DNA of 64,000 nucleotides, from positions 68,688,000 to 68,751,999 of the forward strand of contig CM036754.1 of NCBI GenBank assembly GCA_020796225.1, read 5' to 3'. Shown here piece by piece: positions 1 through 38,814 of the stretch (positions are counted from its first letter, which is position 1; each line of letters begins with the position of its first letter). Below the pieces are notes generated by a model. The model saw nothing but the letters and a program-made list of their open reading frames with translations. It had not been told where the DNA came from and searched no databases. The translations under genes were made by a program, and so were the position numbers. The DNA is from Arion vulgaris. Lineage: Eukaryota; Mollusca; Gastropoda; Stylommatophora; Arionidae.

Positions 1-16
1 ATACCACAGCATCACC

Positions 17-316
17 ATGCTGTGTGTATTCATGCACCACCACCTTGATTTCCATACTGACTATAGTAGAAGCTTGTTCTGTGTAGCTTCTGTCGAGTGT
101 GTATTCATCCACCATCACCTTGATCTCCAAATGACTATGTATAACTTGTTCCGTGTAGCTTCTGTCAAGTGTGTATTCATCCACTATTGCCTTGACCTCC
201 ATATTGACTATAGTAGAAACTTGTTTCGTGTAGCTTCTGTCAAGTGTGTATTCATCACTCTGTCACACCCTCTCAGTTTGAGAATCCGCCGAAGACACCT
301 GTTGACAAAGGTCTGA
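17..316. repeat. Tandem array, ~70-bp unit, about 4 copies
   Basis: Units begin around GTGTAGCTTCTGTCAAGTGT and are diverged. The 99-residue plus-strand frame across it is a by-product of the repeat. Confidence 0.75.
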
Positions 317-369
317 ATCTTATTTGTATTTAACTTGGTGACTCGCCACATAGCAACACAGATTTCACA

Positions 370-1110
370 TTTAACTAAATATCCATAGCTTTGTTTTCGT
401 GGAGATGGCAGTAGATTTCCACACTATGTGCAGAATAGCAAAGATGTCGGGCTTTCCTAATCCTGACATCAATGTCCTCATCTGTACCACCAGATTGGCT
501 GATCTTGCTTCCAAGGTAGACAAATTCACCAACATCTATAAGAATTTCTTTAATCAATATTGGGTCTTGTTGTATGTTGTTGCTTCAGAGTATTTTTGTC
601 TTTTCTTGGCTTATTTTAAGACCGACCCGTTGTACCTTTTCTGCCGGATCTGGCATATGCAATTGTGTGTAACCCAATCAAGTAGCACCAAGAAGAGGAG
701 GGGGGCAGCAGGCATTCTTGTCTAACACCAGTAGTGACATGGAACTCCTCTGACAGTCTTCCATCGTGGATAACAGGCAGGCAAACCACTCATACAGTTG
801 CCGGATGATGTCAACAGTCTTCTCTGGCACCCCATAGTTTCTCAGGATATTCCACATTGATTTCCTATCTATGCTGTCAAATGTCTTCTCAAAATCAACA
901 AAGCACACATAGAGTGGAGTCTGTCACTCCATTGTTTGTTCTATGAGGATTCTTAGTGTGGCTATATGATCATTGCAAGATCTATCTTTCTAGAATCCAG
1001 CCTGTTCATCTCTAAGCCTCTGGTCAATGGCCTCTTTCATCCTGTCCAGTATAAGGATAGTGAGGACATTGCTGGGAATGGAAAGCAGCATGATCCCTCT
1101 ACACAAACAA
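370..1110 (-). mobile_element. Decayed LINE reverse transcriptase fragment (RTE-like)
   Basis: Minus-strand frames read RDEQAGF, then CFVDFEKTFDSIDRKSMW (the RT F-D-S/A core) and FVYLGSKISQSGGTDEDIDV with RKARH, the order seen in RTE-type reverse transcriptases. There are stops and frameshifts between the pieces, and no catalytic FADD block was found. Inactive. Confidence 0.8.
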
Positions 1111-1130
1111 ATCTTAGGAGCATATTAAAA

Positions 1131-1372
1131 TATTAAGATCTACATTAAAATATTATAAAATTCTACAATCAAATATTGACAGTCTACATTCAAATATTGA
1201 CAGTCTACATTCAAATACTGACAGTCTACATTGCAAATACTGACGGCATGAAACGGTCAACATTCAAATATTGAAATCTACAATCAAATACTGACGGTCT
1301 ACATTCAAATATTGACGGTCTACACTCAAATAAAAGAAAGTTGTTCTACAATCAAATATCAACATTGAACAG
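1131..1372. repeat. Tandem array, ~22-bp unit, in the GIT intron next to the exon 9 donor
   Basis: Units of the form TCTACATTCAAATATTGACA repeat about ten times. The array ends about 14 bp from the exon 9 donor. Confidence 0.75.
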
Positions 1373-1385
1373 CACGATTACTTAC

Positions 1386-28217
<26,832 letters not shown>

Positions 28218-28219
28218 CT

Positions 28220-28665
28220 TCTTTTGTTCACCTCGCTTGGTTTTTGGATCCGTGGTTGTAGATTTGTTGATCCACGGTTAAGACAAAGATATAATTTGTA
28301 GTCAACAAGTGGAGGTAGTCTGACACTGTGAGAATCCTGTCATGGCACATTAACTTTTTAATTAGGTAAACAGACCAGACCAAACATTCTGAGCTGATTT
28401 CTATACAATCTATCTCTAAAAACACAGGGATGTTCATAAACAATTTATTCAAAACAGCCAAGTCTATTTCTAAACAATTTATGTCTAGCACCCAAGACAA
28501 CTTCTAAACAATTTATCTCTGACATCCAATGTTTCAAAACAACTCATCCACTGTACCCTTTGACCATTTGAGCAATATGGACATGTAGATCAAATTAGTT
28601 AGAAAGCGTTATCACTTAATGTGTTCTTATTGCTCAAGACATATCTAGATCTGTATCCTATGTGT
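28220..28665. other. Upstream flank of GIT, no gene seen
   Basis: Contains a few diverged ~45-bp repeats of the form CTAAACAATTTATCTCT around 28400-28520. No coding signal. Confidence 0.4.
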
Positions 28666-28667
28666 TC

Positions 28668-29192
28668 CATTTGACATGTAAGGTTTCCTGTCCCATTTGA
28701 CACATAAGGCTTCCTGTTCCATTTGACACATAAGGCTTTCTGTCCCATTTGATAGATAAGGCTTCCTGTCTCATTTGACACATAAAGCTTTGTGTCCCAT
28801 TTGACACATAAGGCTTCCTGTCCCATTTGACACATAAGGATTCCTTCCCCATTTGACACATAAGGCTTCCACAAGATCTATCTGTATCCTCTCCATGTCC
28901 CATTTGACACATAAGGCTATGTATCCATTTGACACACAAGGCTCTGTGTCCCATAAGGCTCTGTGTTTCATTTAACACATAAGGTTTCGTGTCTGTTTGA
29001 CACATAAGGCTTCCACAAGATCTATCTGTATCTTCTTCATGTCCCATAAGGCTCCATGTCCCATTTGACACATAAGGCTCCATGTCCCTTTGACACATAA
29101 GGCTCCGTGTCCTATTTGACACATAAGGCTCCATGTCTCATTTGACACATAAGGCTCCATGTCCCATTTGACACATAAGGCTCATGTCCCAT
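28668..29192. repeat. 26-bp minisatellite, ~19 copies
   Basis: Units CCCATTTGACACATAAGGCT with linkers TTCCTGT, CTGTGT or CCATGT. A ~60-bp insert with AGATCTATCTGTATCC occurs twice. Confidence 0.9.
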
Positions 29193-29439
29193 TTGTTTTA
29201 ATCCTTTAGTTTTTCAAAATTTGTTGAGAATGGCAATTGTATTACTTGCTTTCTTTATATTTTCAATGTCGTTCTACAAATCACCATCCTGCGATACTGT
29301 ACTCAAGTATACAAAATCTGGAACTTTATGATGTTAGTTTGTAACCATATCTATTTCATTTCTGATTTTTAGTTTTTTCTCATTATTCTAGTTTTTGTGA
29401 TACAGATGGAACTATTCCATTCATTGCATTGCTTTGTTC

Positions 29440-29780
29440 AACTATCTAACATGATGCACAAGCATAATCTATGCATGAGTTTTCTTTCCTAAGCCTAAAA
29501 CCTGTCCTGTTTGTTCTTTCATTACTTTGAATATATAATACTGCTTTCATTCTCTGAAGGATCACTCCACTAAATATTTTACTTGTCAATGATAACAGTG
29601 TTATCCAGCTGTTAAAATTTCCATTGGATATATAAAAAAATGTTTGTTTATTTGTTCCCATCATGGTGACTGATAACCTGATAAGGCATCGCTGCGTTCT
29701 TTTTGGATTTAATTGGTGCAACTCCTTCATGTTGTCCATCAGTTCTGCCTGAACAAATGATCACTTTCACTGTCCCTCTG
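29440..29780 (-). mobile_element. RTE-like reverse transcriptase fragment
   Basis: The minus strand reads WITLLSLTSKIFSGVILQRM and RTGFRLRKENSCID, matching the NWRGITLLS-PSK and QAGFR-RSC-D blocks. Broken upstream and downstream. Confidence 0.7.
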
Positions 29781-30800
29781 CCTTTTGGGAAGCAACATCG
29801 CTAGATAGGGAAAAAGAGTGAAAACTGCACTTTCATTTTCTGTCCACAACAACAAAGTGAAGAAAGAATGTGTCACTTCATTCATTTGCCCTGCCAAATG
29901 ATTTGGGATTTGAATAATTTGGTATTAATAATTAATATAAAATAAAAATTGCTTAATAAAGTTGCCTTGCCAATAGTTACATGACTTTCAGCTTACCTTA
30001 CGATAAAATGGAAAGATTGCGAGCACTTTCCGATATCAGATCTGATGTGAGAAAATGTATCTTTATTACCGCAACTGTTTACTGAATCAGTTCAGCTGCC
30101 TGGATAGACGTCTGCCTTGTTATCGCCCTTTCGCTGCAGTTTCGACAACAGAATCAACCAGACGATCCTCAAATTTCGCTTACATTTCATTACACAAATA
30201 AGTCACTTAATATGATATTATAATGCTTACACATGAGCTCAAAAATGTAATTCCTACGTTTTCGTTCATATACAAAAGTAGCTAACACAAACAGATGCAT
30301 ATTCTACACGAAAGATGTGTAATTCAAAGGAAAAAAAACATCCATTTCTTCCATTCTTCCTGGACAGTGCTGAAAATATGAATGATTTAAAGTCGTAAAA
30401 GATGACTCATTTGAAATTACTTTTAAATTTCAGATTTGTTTAATGAACATTGCATAATTAATAGTATGCAGCTGATTTCTTTTGAATCATATCCAATCAA
30501 TATAAAGTATTTCTGTAATAGTGAACACCTTAATCTTTGCATTTAATGTCATTGTCATTTAATGTACGAATATATTTTACGACAACATATACCAGCTTCT
30601 CCAATTACCGGTACATTTTTGCTTCTTTATTAACTTGAAATACGAGTCATTTCTTTATTACCTTTGATACCCTCGTGTTCAGTATCAGCACAGGGCTTGT
30701 GAGAGAAGGATACGCTTGTGTTCAGTATCACAGTGCTTGTGAGAAAAGGATGCTCTATACTTATTTCTAAACAAGGCATGGAGGCAAAAGTATTAACTAT
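29781..30800. other. Intergenic, AT-rich; no confident feature
   Basis: Unique sequence. Only the low-confidence donor-like site at 29999 was noted. Confidence 0.4.
29999..30200 (-). promoter_or_regulatory. Possible non-coding first exon or promoter zone of the GIT gene
   Basis: Unique sequence about 1.8 kb upstream of the GIT start. On the minus strand it ends in a donor-like ATCGTAAG followed by GTAAGC, and it is more GC-balanced than its surroundings. An untranslated first exon would fit a gene whose coding exon 1 starts close to a weak acceptor context. Nothing here proves transcription. Confidence 0.2.
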
Positions 30801-30839
30801 AACCTATATGGACACAGTGACTGTATATTCAGTCTTGCC

Positions 30840-32320
30840 AGAAGACCTCTTTCACCAATCTTATTCAACATATTACACCAGTCTTATTTAGCATATACAC
30901 GGTGAGAATCATAGAATAACAACTTGATGGAAGAGGTAGAACATTGTAATTTGCTGATGACATTCTAGTGTATAAACAGGGAAAAGACAGGAATGAGATT
31001 GCCGGTGAGATACAGAAGGAACTTGGCCGCATTACGACTGTGTTATCTATCTATTGTCTATTCCCAGGTGGAAAATGTAGTTGGCTGTCAACTCTTGCCG
31101 TTAAGTGTATGGATGGGAGCTTTAGTTTGCGTTCTAGGGCCAGATGAGTCGCCCTTGTTGTGTTATATCCGTGTTATGTAGTGTGGTCTTGATATTGTCT
31201 ATCCATCTTTTACTTGGTCTTCCTTAGCTCTGTACCCTAATCGACTGTGAGGTGGTGGTTTATCCGGAGCTAAATCGATGCAATTTTTGGGTGTGAAATT
31301 TGACCCATTCTGTATTTCAGGGAACGAGTTGAGTATGATATTGTCAATTCACGTAAAGGTTTGGCGGCAATGAGAGTTATGGTGGCTGCTAATATCGAGA
31401 AACGGAAAAATCTGCCAGCAATGGCGAAATGCGGGATGGCCATTCAGAGTCAGAACTGTTTGATTCTGAACACGACTTTGCTAGCGCATTTCCGCCATGT
31501 TTGGTCGGGTATTTTCCGGTTTCGTTTGCCGAGCTACTGAGTTAGTGCTTGAGCAACGCTGTGAGCTGTGACTGTTACATGGAATGTTTTGCTGTGTCAA
31601 CCGTGCGTTTGTTGTGTGTATTCAGAAAATGGCGGACAGCGGTTATGACGAACAAGCTCAGTCTGCCGTATGCAGTTATATTGCGAGTGCAGAAAACTGG
31701 ATTTTGTCATGATTGATGCTCCCTTCGACAGGAATTGCAATTCAAGTGATGAACAGTTTTGTGTTGCTATATTAGCGACGGCCATATGCATTTTATGCGG
31801 TCCCGGTTTCTTTTTGTGGCGGCACGCGACTGTTTCATTCTGGAATTAGTTCACACAGGAAACATTTCACAGTTGTTAGCATTTCGTGTGATTTTCATTG
31901 GCACAGGAACGGAGCAAATATGGGGTGACCCGTTGCAGTGAAATTGGAACCGTACTTATGAACTATGAACTATCGAGAAACGGCTGCTTTTCATCCTGTA
32001 TCGGGCGCTGGTTCTTTCAACCATTGAATATACAGCGGCCATCCTCACTGTTAGTAAGACACACATTGAAAGACTGGAGAGAATACAGAATGAAGATATG
32101 CTTATCATTCTCTGTTGCACAAGGGATACACACTGCATGGCGATGAGGTTTGTCCATTATTTCCCGACCCTGGAGTATAGACTCGTGATAGCTAGAGCAC
32201 GTGCGTATATCAGAATAAGTGCTAAAAAAAGATCACCCATTGCACGAGCTACTCAACACAAGTGGTGGAAATCGGTTAAAGGGGCAGTTGTGGGTTGACC
32301 GTACTGCAGACACTGCTCAG
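30840..32320 (+). mobile_element. RNase H-type LINE RT fragment, interrupted
   Basis: The plus strand contains FADDILVYKQGKDRNEIAGE, KGLAAMRVMVAANIEKR and, after an insertion, EKRLLFILYRALVLSTIEY, ERLERIQNEDMLIILCCTRD. These align with the element at 15661 (FADDILIYRTGSD, GLAAFKVMVAAHLEQR, ERLERVQNEGMRIVLGCTRD). Frames are broken. Confidence 0.82.
31405..31968. mobile_element. ~565-bp unclassified insertion in the LINE
   Basis: It splits the LINE exactly at TATCGAGAAACGG, a ~13-bp direct repeat present on both sides. The insert is GC-richer and unrelated to other repeats here. It contains ATGGCGGACAGCGGTTATGA opening a 27-codon frame. It could be a retroposed transcript piece or an unknown non-autonomous element. 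Confidence 0.65.
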
Positions 32321-33040
32321 CTGATATTCTCTCTCTCATTTTTAAATTAGGATTGGGGCATAGGCCCTCAACCAAGTCATGCCAAATCTTCCTATCTCTA
32401 GATAACTCCTGCAGCTCTTCTTTATATTGTTGATCTCTGCCTCCAAGTATTTCTCGGCTCCCCTTCTCTAGATGTCCCTGCGGGTTCCAGGAAAAGACCC
32501 TTCTTGTTATATTCCCTCAGGTTTTCACAAAGTGTGTCCTATCCAGCGGCAGTGTCTTATTTAACCTCTTGGTACACTGGGATCTGTCTTATTCTCTCAA
32601 TAAGTTCCTCATTTGTAACCCTATCATACCATCTCAGTCCTTCTATTCTGCACAGACACCAGTTGATGAATGTTTGCAATTTATGTGTTATTATTTTAGT
32701 AGTTATTCATGTTTCTGACCCATACAGTAGAACTGCTTCAACATTAGAGTTAAATATCCAAATTTTTGTTCTAGATTTGATTTCTTTAGACTTCCATATG
32801 TTTCCAAGTGCAATGAAAGCTCCTCTTGCCTTCTGTATTCTTATTTTGACATCTCTATCTGTCTCGCCCCCGCTCTTTGTCTATATTGGTACCCAAATAT
32901 GTGTATGATTATACCTCTTGAAGTGGAATTTCACCCAGGGAGATTGGATTGTCGTTTACTTTGTTAATTCTCATTATATTTGTCTTTCCCTTATGAATGT
33001 TTAGCCCTAGTTGTTGGGACATTTGAACAAGTGCGTTTAG

Positions 33041-33326
33041 CCGTGGCCAACGTTACTACTGGCCGAAGCGCTATATTATTCAAGATGGAGGGTGAGGCGG
33101 ATTATTCAAACGTGTTTAGTAAACATATGGACATTTTAGTAAACATACGAACTACAGACTTCTTTAGTAAACATAACAACAAAATAACGATGCCTAGTAA
33201 GTGCTGTGTACCAAAATGTAGATCAAATTACGATTGTAATTATATATGTATAATATAAGTTAATTTAACAAGTACCTTCTTCAGTAAACCTAACTGAAGG
33301 ACTTAACGTTGTAACGTTGGCCACGG
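33041..33326. mobile_element. P-element-like non-autonomous transposon with THAP start
   Basis: Terminal inverted repeats CCGTGGCCAACGTTAC / GTAACGTTGGCCACGG, with TTTAG (or GTTTAG) duplicated at both sides inside the LINE. The plus strand has MPSKCCVPKCRSNYDCN, which fits the first cysteines of a THAP zinc finger as used by P-type transposases. About 286 bp, so an internal deletion derivative. Confidence 0.75.
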
Positions 33327-33493
33327 TTTAGCTTATCCTGCATCTTATTGCGTGTATGTGACAGAAGGGCTATACAATCAGCGAAGTCCAGATCTTCTAG
33401 TTGCTCTGTCCATTGATTTCCATTTCTGGTGGTAGTTACTCCTGTCTTCATAATCCAGTCTATTGTGAGTAAGAACAACATATGTGATAGAAG

Positions 33494-35098
33494 CAGTGCC
33501 GGATTAGGCCAGCGCGGGGCCCGTAGCAAATTTTAGCGCGGGGCCCTAGGTTTTTATGATAATAAATAATAAAACATATTTTACAAACAAACTTGTCTTG
33601 ATTAAATTCAATGTTCAACGACATACGGTGAGGTTATTTAGACGATCTTGTCCCATTATGTTGCTTAACTCACTTTTTATACGCTTTAATGTTGAAAAAG
33701 AACGTTCTCCGCTGCAGTTAGTAATTACTAAAGACAAGTAAATTCGTAAGACTATTTCTACATTTGGGAAACACGACTCTAATGAATTTTCCATTATGCT
33801 TTCTTCTAAATCTTCTTGGTAAGAGCTGACAATATTTAGAATTCTTTTCAAGATCTCTTCTGCTGTAAGAGATTTTAATTGCCAAAGTATTCCAAATACA
33901 CCAGTTACTCTATGGTACTCTGCCATGCGTTTAGGTAAGGCAGAGAGTACATTATCAATTATGACAATAAACACCTGACTTTCGATGGATAAATTCCTCA
34001 CATGTGGTTTTTGATAAGTATGATGTATGTCCCTTTCATTTGTTTGCATTAATAATATATGCTGAGCCAGAAAATGTCAAATTTGGCTATTAATTCCAAC
34101 AAACCTAAATAATTTCGTTATGAGGTGAACCAATAGTTTCATCCTTACCCCGAAATGCAAGACCTCGCTCTGCTAAAATTGGATAACTGAAGTAATTCGC
34201 TCTAAAAGAGTCCGCCAATATGTTTGTTCGGTCTCAATTTGGTTTACAAGTTGAGAATCGACACGCGCATCCTACTTTTTGCAAATTAACAGCGAAATTA
34301 TCGCTTGTCTATGAAAGGTGCTTTCTTCACGTCTTTTCAACAAATTAATTGCGTTTTTCCAGTCGTCAAATCCTTGTTTCGTAAACCTTGACGAACAGAC
34401 TGAATCAGTAACTTTGCAAACAGAAAAGTTGTCCTTTAGTTTCTGAATAATGCAACCAATCTTTCACATGAGTTTTGTTTGTTGATTTATGTGTATATGT
34501 GAAAAATGACTTTCGACAAAATCGTAGATTGATGTCTTTATCGTATGTTTTTTAAGACATGAAACCACTGTTCATATGTTGCACTTCGCTACTTCCTTTC
34601 GCAATCCAATAATCTCGATTGAAGTTGCTTGACAATTCACCAATACCAATGTTGGAGTACATTTTACTTTCGTTATGTTTTTGGCTTATAGAAGATGTTG
34701 CTACATTGGAAGCATGTGCTGTGCTTTCTACCTCTCTTTGGTTTGAAGATGATATGGCTAAATTGGAAGGACTTGCTGTACATTCGACTTTAGTTTGTTT
34801 TGTGGAAAGTGTGGCTAAATCGTGAATAATCTTAATGGTAATATTGCTAATGATGATTCTTCTATAGCACTGCCTTCATCTACTACACAGTGAGACGCGA
34901 CTTATGTATTTTCTGCTTCGATTTTTTGGATTCAACACCATCACACACGACATTAAAAAAATTAGATAGCTTGCGTGTTTTTGATATAACATCTTGGTTA
35001 TTTTTCTCCTTTTCATCTCTGTCACATAGGCGCGGGGCCCCCTAGAAGCGCGGGCCCGTAGCATTTGCTACTTCTGCTACTAGGCTAATCCGGCTCTG
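33494..35098 (-). mobile_element. hAT-type DNA transposon, degraded, ~1.6 kb
   Basis: The ends CAGTGCCGGATTAG and (inverted) CAGAGCCGGATTAG are flanked by ATAGAAG on both sides, giving a 7-8 bp target-site duplication. The minus-strand frame 33615-34049 ends in SLVITNCSGERSFSTLKRIK and SELSNIMGQDRLNNL, the C-terminal dimerisation block of hAT transposases. Upstream coding is broken. Confidence 0.88.
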
Positions 35099-35271
35099 AT
35101 AGAAGGCGTCCTGACGCACTCCTGTTTCTATTTCAAAAGTGTCTGTTAGTTTACCTTCCTGAAGAACTCTACATTTCGTATCTGTATATGTTGCTTTTAT
35201 TAGGTTAATAATTTTCTGGGGAATCCCATAATGTCTCATCAATTTCCAAAGGGTTTCCCTATCAATACTTC

Positions 35272-35560
35272 AGTTTCAGTTTGGAATATCTTCATTGCAC
35301 TCCGGACATGTCCATAGGTGCTCCAATCTCCTTCGCAATATCTCCAACAGCGTCCAGCGACTGACCGTACCAGTTCTATTTTAATTGATGAGCCGACTCG
35401 TATACCTGTTGTACCGTTCTTTTCTTGCCACACCAATCTTCAAACCCAGTTCTCGCAATCTAGTAGTTGACATGGATTGGTTTAGATGGTCTTCTCTGCG
35501 GCCACGCTCTATAAGGGCGTTCACGATGTCAGCTCTGTCCATTGGCTGGCCCTCTGATCC
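35272..35560 (-). mobile_element. RNase H-type LINE 3' end
   Basis: The minus strand carries the ...TYGHVRSAMKIFQTETE end, matching the same tail read on the plus strand at 36765-36885 (CNEDIPNCN in another frame). Confidence 0.6.
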
Positions 35561-36890
35561 CTATCAATACTGTGTTCAACTGGTATGCGGGCTCACAAAT
35601 ATCGACCATGGGGAAGAATAGATACCGGTGCCTTCAATATACGGGAACATCTTTTCGACCATCATTAAATTCGACAAAGGTTGCACAGAGAGAAATTATG
35701 TGGCATTGGATGCAAATGTCAAGGCCATCATTGATGAAAACTGCAATAGGTAAGGTGACGATGTGCTTTACGCGGATGGATCGGTTGTTCGCCACGAAAG
35801 GTCCACATAGACGTTTTCTGCAAGCTCATACGGCAGAATGGTAAAGGAAGCCAGTGGTGCATTTAGTATGACAACAAGCAGCATGACAATGGAAGTACTG
35901 GCGGTGACTAAGGCATTACTCTGGCTAGAGTCACAAAACTACACTCATGCGTGCATGCTGAGTGATTCTTCGAGTATGAACCGAAAGGTGGAGGTTGGTT
36001 CAGTGTACAGGCAAAGAGTGGATACCAATACCCCTGAACACAGACAATCCTTTGTAGTAGTCACCGCTATAAACAAACCAAGTCGAGATTCGCTGCCCAC
36101 AAAAGTCAACGCAGAAGTCGAAGCAGTAATAAATGACTACACATCGGATGAAGATGCTGTTGTCTTCACTGATGGTTTTGTTATTCGGCACAGTCGGAGT
36201 GCATGGGCCTTTACGGCTAGAGCTAAAGGAAAAGTCATCAAAGAGGCAAGTGGCGTATATGCGACAACAACCAGCAGCATGACTATGGAGGTCACGGCGG
36301 TGACAAAATCCCTGGAGTGGCTACAGACGCATACATTCATTCACGCTTGCATGCTCAGGGACTCTATGAGCATGATACAGAAGATCAATACCGGTTATGT
36401 ACGAAGGCAGTGGATGCAATTAATACAAAGCTCGACAATCCAGACACTTACCTTCATCTTTGTCCCGGGTCATGCTGGAGTAAAGAGCAATGAGAGAGCA
36501 GATGCACTAGCAGGCAATGCTACGATTGAGAATGGGTCTTCTATGGACAGAAGTGACATCAAAGCTTTCAGAGAAAACATACGCTCTGAAGATTTCAACG
36601 AAGATAAAGTGTATTCTCTATCTCGAATGCGATTGTTGTGCATACCGATAGGTGCGGCAAAACCACGAGAGAAAACCCCGTAGAAACATCAATCAACACA
36701 GAACGGGAGTTGTTAGCCTAAGCGCACTGAGATACATGCTTGGGACGAGATCGGAGCAATTATGGACATGTCCAATGAAGATGATTTTCAAATGAACAAA
36801 CAATGCTCATTCTCGATAACAGTTTTGCTATATGATCTATGGACATGTCCGGATTGCAATGAAGATATTCCAAACTGTAACTGAAAATAT
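35560..36890 (+). mobile_element. LINE fragment with two RNase H domains in tandem
   Basis: The open frame 35838-36683 fuses two RNase H segments. The first has (YADGS just upstream,) MTMEVLAVTKALLWLES and HACMLSDSSSM. The second has VVFTDGFVIRHS, MTMEVTAVTKSLEWLQT and FVPGHAGVKSNERADALAG. Copy 1 stops before its last catalytic block and is joined to the linker of copy 2. The region ends in the LWTCP/CNEDIPNCN tail. Confidence 0.8.
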
Positions 36891-37329
36891 CCCTTAGTAG
36901 TATCATTAAGTACTAAATATATTTCTATTATTACTACGGTATTAGTATTTATTTTAGTAAAATAAAAATAATTTTACGCTTTATTATATTCTATTTATTA
37001 AAATCGAGGGTAGACGAGACAGAGAAAGAAAATTTTGGATAGCCTGACTTCATGGCACGGTAGAGCTTCAACATCTGAGTTGATAGCAAACACCAACGAC
37101 AGAGATTTGTGGAGATCCATGATCGCCTACGCCAGCCGACACTGCACCTGATGATGATTTATAAAAAATTGAACGCGTCCATAGAAATTGAGCAAGAAGA
37201 AACGTTTGGAAACTTCATCCGCAAAATCATATCAGTTGACACGATTAGAGATGGTTCCCATGGCTCGATGTTTAGATTCCACATTCTGCTTCTCATGCAT
37301 ACTCTTGTGGTGTAAAAAGAACAAACTGT

Positions 37330-37580
37330 TTTTCTTCTTTGCGTTCGTTCTTTACGAGCAATTTTAATCACTCTTTGTGATATGATTGATCTTTGCCAAG
37401 AACGTGTATAGGTTGCACATTGGTTTGGTGGGCCCCTAAACACATAGACTTCTACACGTTTAGGACACATGCATCCGATTTCACCAAACCTCCTTAGTCG
37501 CCTCTTACGACATGCATGGCAGATAACAGTGGTTCTATTCTTGACACCCCAAATTTGGGCCCCAGTAACCACTCGGGCGG
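37330..37580 (-). mobile_element. SINE copy
   Basis: Near full length. Same family as 27436, with ACAAACT-like direct repeats at both ends and the CCCGAGTGGTTAC tRNA-like head on the minus strand. Confidence 0.8.
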
Positions 37581-37639
37581 CACAAACTCTCATTACTGCA
37601 TGTAGTACCGTTTTTTAAGGGCGGTGAAGGACGTGAGAC

Positions 37640-37805
37640 TGAGAGGAATTTAATAGCCGCATGGCTAGTGCAGTCGCCGCGATGCTGTTCAGGTTAAGAT
37701 TTTTCTTTTATGCCCATTATATAAACAATCCTTGACCTTCCGTGAATTGAACACAGGCCTCCCACATGGGAACTGCACTCTAATCCAATTGGTATGTAGG
37801 CGCAT
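37640..37805 (-). mobile_element. tRNA-like SINE, second family, copy 1
   Basis: GCCGCATGGCTAGTGCAGTC and TGAATTGAACACAG are shared with 38815-38970. Confidence 0.55.
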
Positions 37806-38250
37806 AGGACAACGTAGCGCCAGGATTAGTGAGCTGGCACTAATCAAGATCATACCGCACCTCCACGTGGTGACCCTGGTAACAGACAACAGTTCCTGTC
37901 TGGTTAAGTGGGTAGGGATCTAGGGAGAGCTACAGGTAGTGGTGCAAGCACGGAAAAGCAATGCAGGTCCAAAATCCATGAACAAAATGCACGCATCTCC
38001 GGGTCGATGAAAAGTTGCTGAAACGTAAGAAACAGTAGTGTACAAGTCGTCGGACGATACACAGGTGAGCCCAAAGGCGGGGCAGACATGCAAGGTACTG
38101 GAGCGACGGGAGGGCGTGGCAAACGCAGAAGTGAGCGGGCCACCCAAATGAGCAGGAAAACCCCAGCAAGTAATAGTGCAATACGGAAATAGTTGTCCTC
38201 CGTGCCAGAGAGCCTTTGGAGGGCAGCAACAACTGTCTCAATCTTCATCT
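37795..38250 (-). mobile_element. Dispersed GC-richer repeat, copy 2 (inverted relative to 26300)
   Basis: Its minus strand matches the end of the plus-strand copy at 27056-27215 (CTCTCCCTCGATCCCTACCC, CACTAATC). A 114-residue minus frame starts MKIETVVAALQRL and has one hydrophobic stretch (ALLLAGVFLLIWVA). It may be a remnant of a mobile-element protein. Confidence 0.5.
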
Positions 38251-38559
38251 ATATACTGGAAATAGCTGTCCTGTATGCTCCATTCCGTTCTGCAACTAAC
38301 CTGCCATGCGCACTAGGTAAGAAACCCCATCCAAGAGCTTTCACCACAGTGCACAGACCCATCCGTTCTCATCACATCATCTCCTGCTATCAGCTGCTTA
38401 ATTGTGAGTTAAGATTTCATGTTGCTCCAATATCTACTTTTCTTTCCAAGAATAATGATAACCTTGTGGAAGTGCCATGCTCCGATCTTTCTGGTAGGGT
38501 AGCAGCTGTGCTGAAAAGCATGTTACTACAAGTGGCCAGATCACTTTACCTAAACTATC

Positions 38560-38755
38560 CCTTTTTTTTCCCCGATCCAGAAGCACTTGAGCTGAAAACT
38601 GCGTGTCATGAAATGACTTAGGCTTGTCACGAACACTGTAAATCTGGGGAACTGTAGCTTTTCTGCCAGTCCGCGGAGTTGAACCGCACTTACAGAGGAC
38701 TAGTCACCCGTAGTCCAACGCGCTACGAACACGCTGGGCTATATTTTAAAGATAC
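38560..38755 (-). mobile_element. tRNA-like SINE, third family, copy 1
   Basis: The minus strand reads GTAGCGCGTTGGACTACGGG and GCGGTTCAACTCCGCGG, a tRNA-like A-box/B-box arrangement. Same family as 60190-60405. Confidence 0.6.
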
Positions 38756-38814
38756 CTAGCCACATTGCTGAACATATCTCCAAAAGATACTTAACCAGGT
38801 GGGATGAGAGTCTG

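Larger units (their letters stand above)
32340..35271 (-). mobile_element. RTE-like LINE, C-terminal half of RT, carrying two nested DNA elements
   Basis: Minus-strand pieces read, 5' to 3', LMRHYGIPQKIINLIKATY, FEIETGVRQD, then (after a hAT insertion) LFLLTIDWIMKTGVTTT and DLDFADCIALLSHTRNKMQD. After a P-like insertion come ALVQMSQQLGLNIHKGKTN and ELSRDRKIWHDLVEGLCPN. The catalytic FADD has become FADC. The reading order is restored when both inserts are removed conceptually. Confidence 0.85.

Noticed and set aside
37904..38248. Membrane-protein-like 114-residue frame (ALLLAGVFLLIWVA)
   Set aside because: It lies in a dispersed repeat that also occurs inverted at 26300-27215, so it is more likely mobile-element debris than a host gene.
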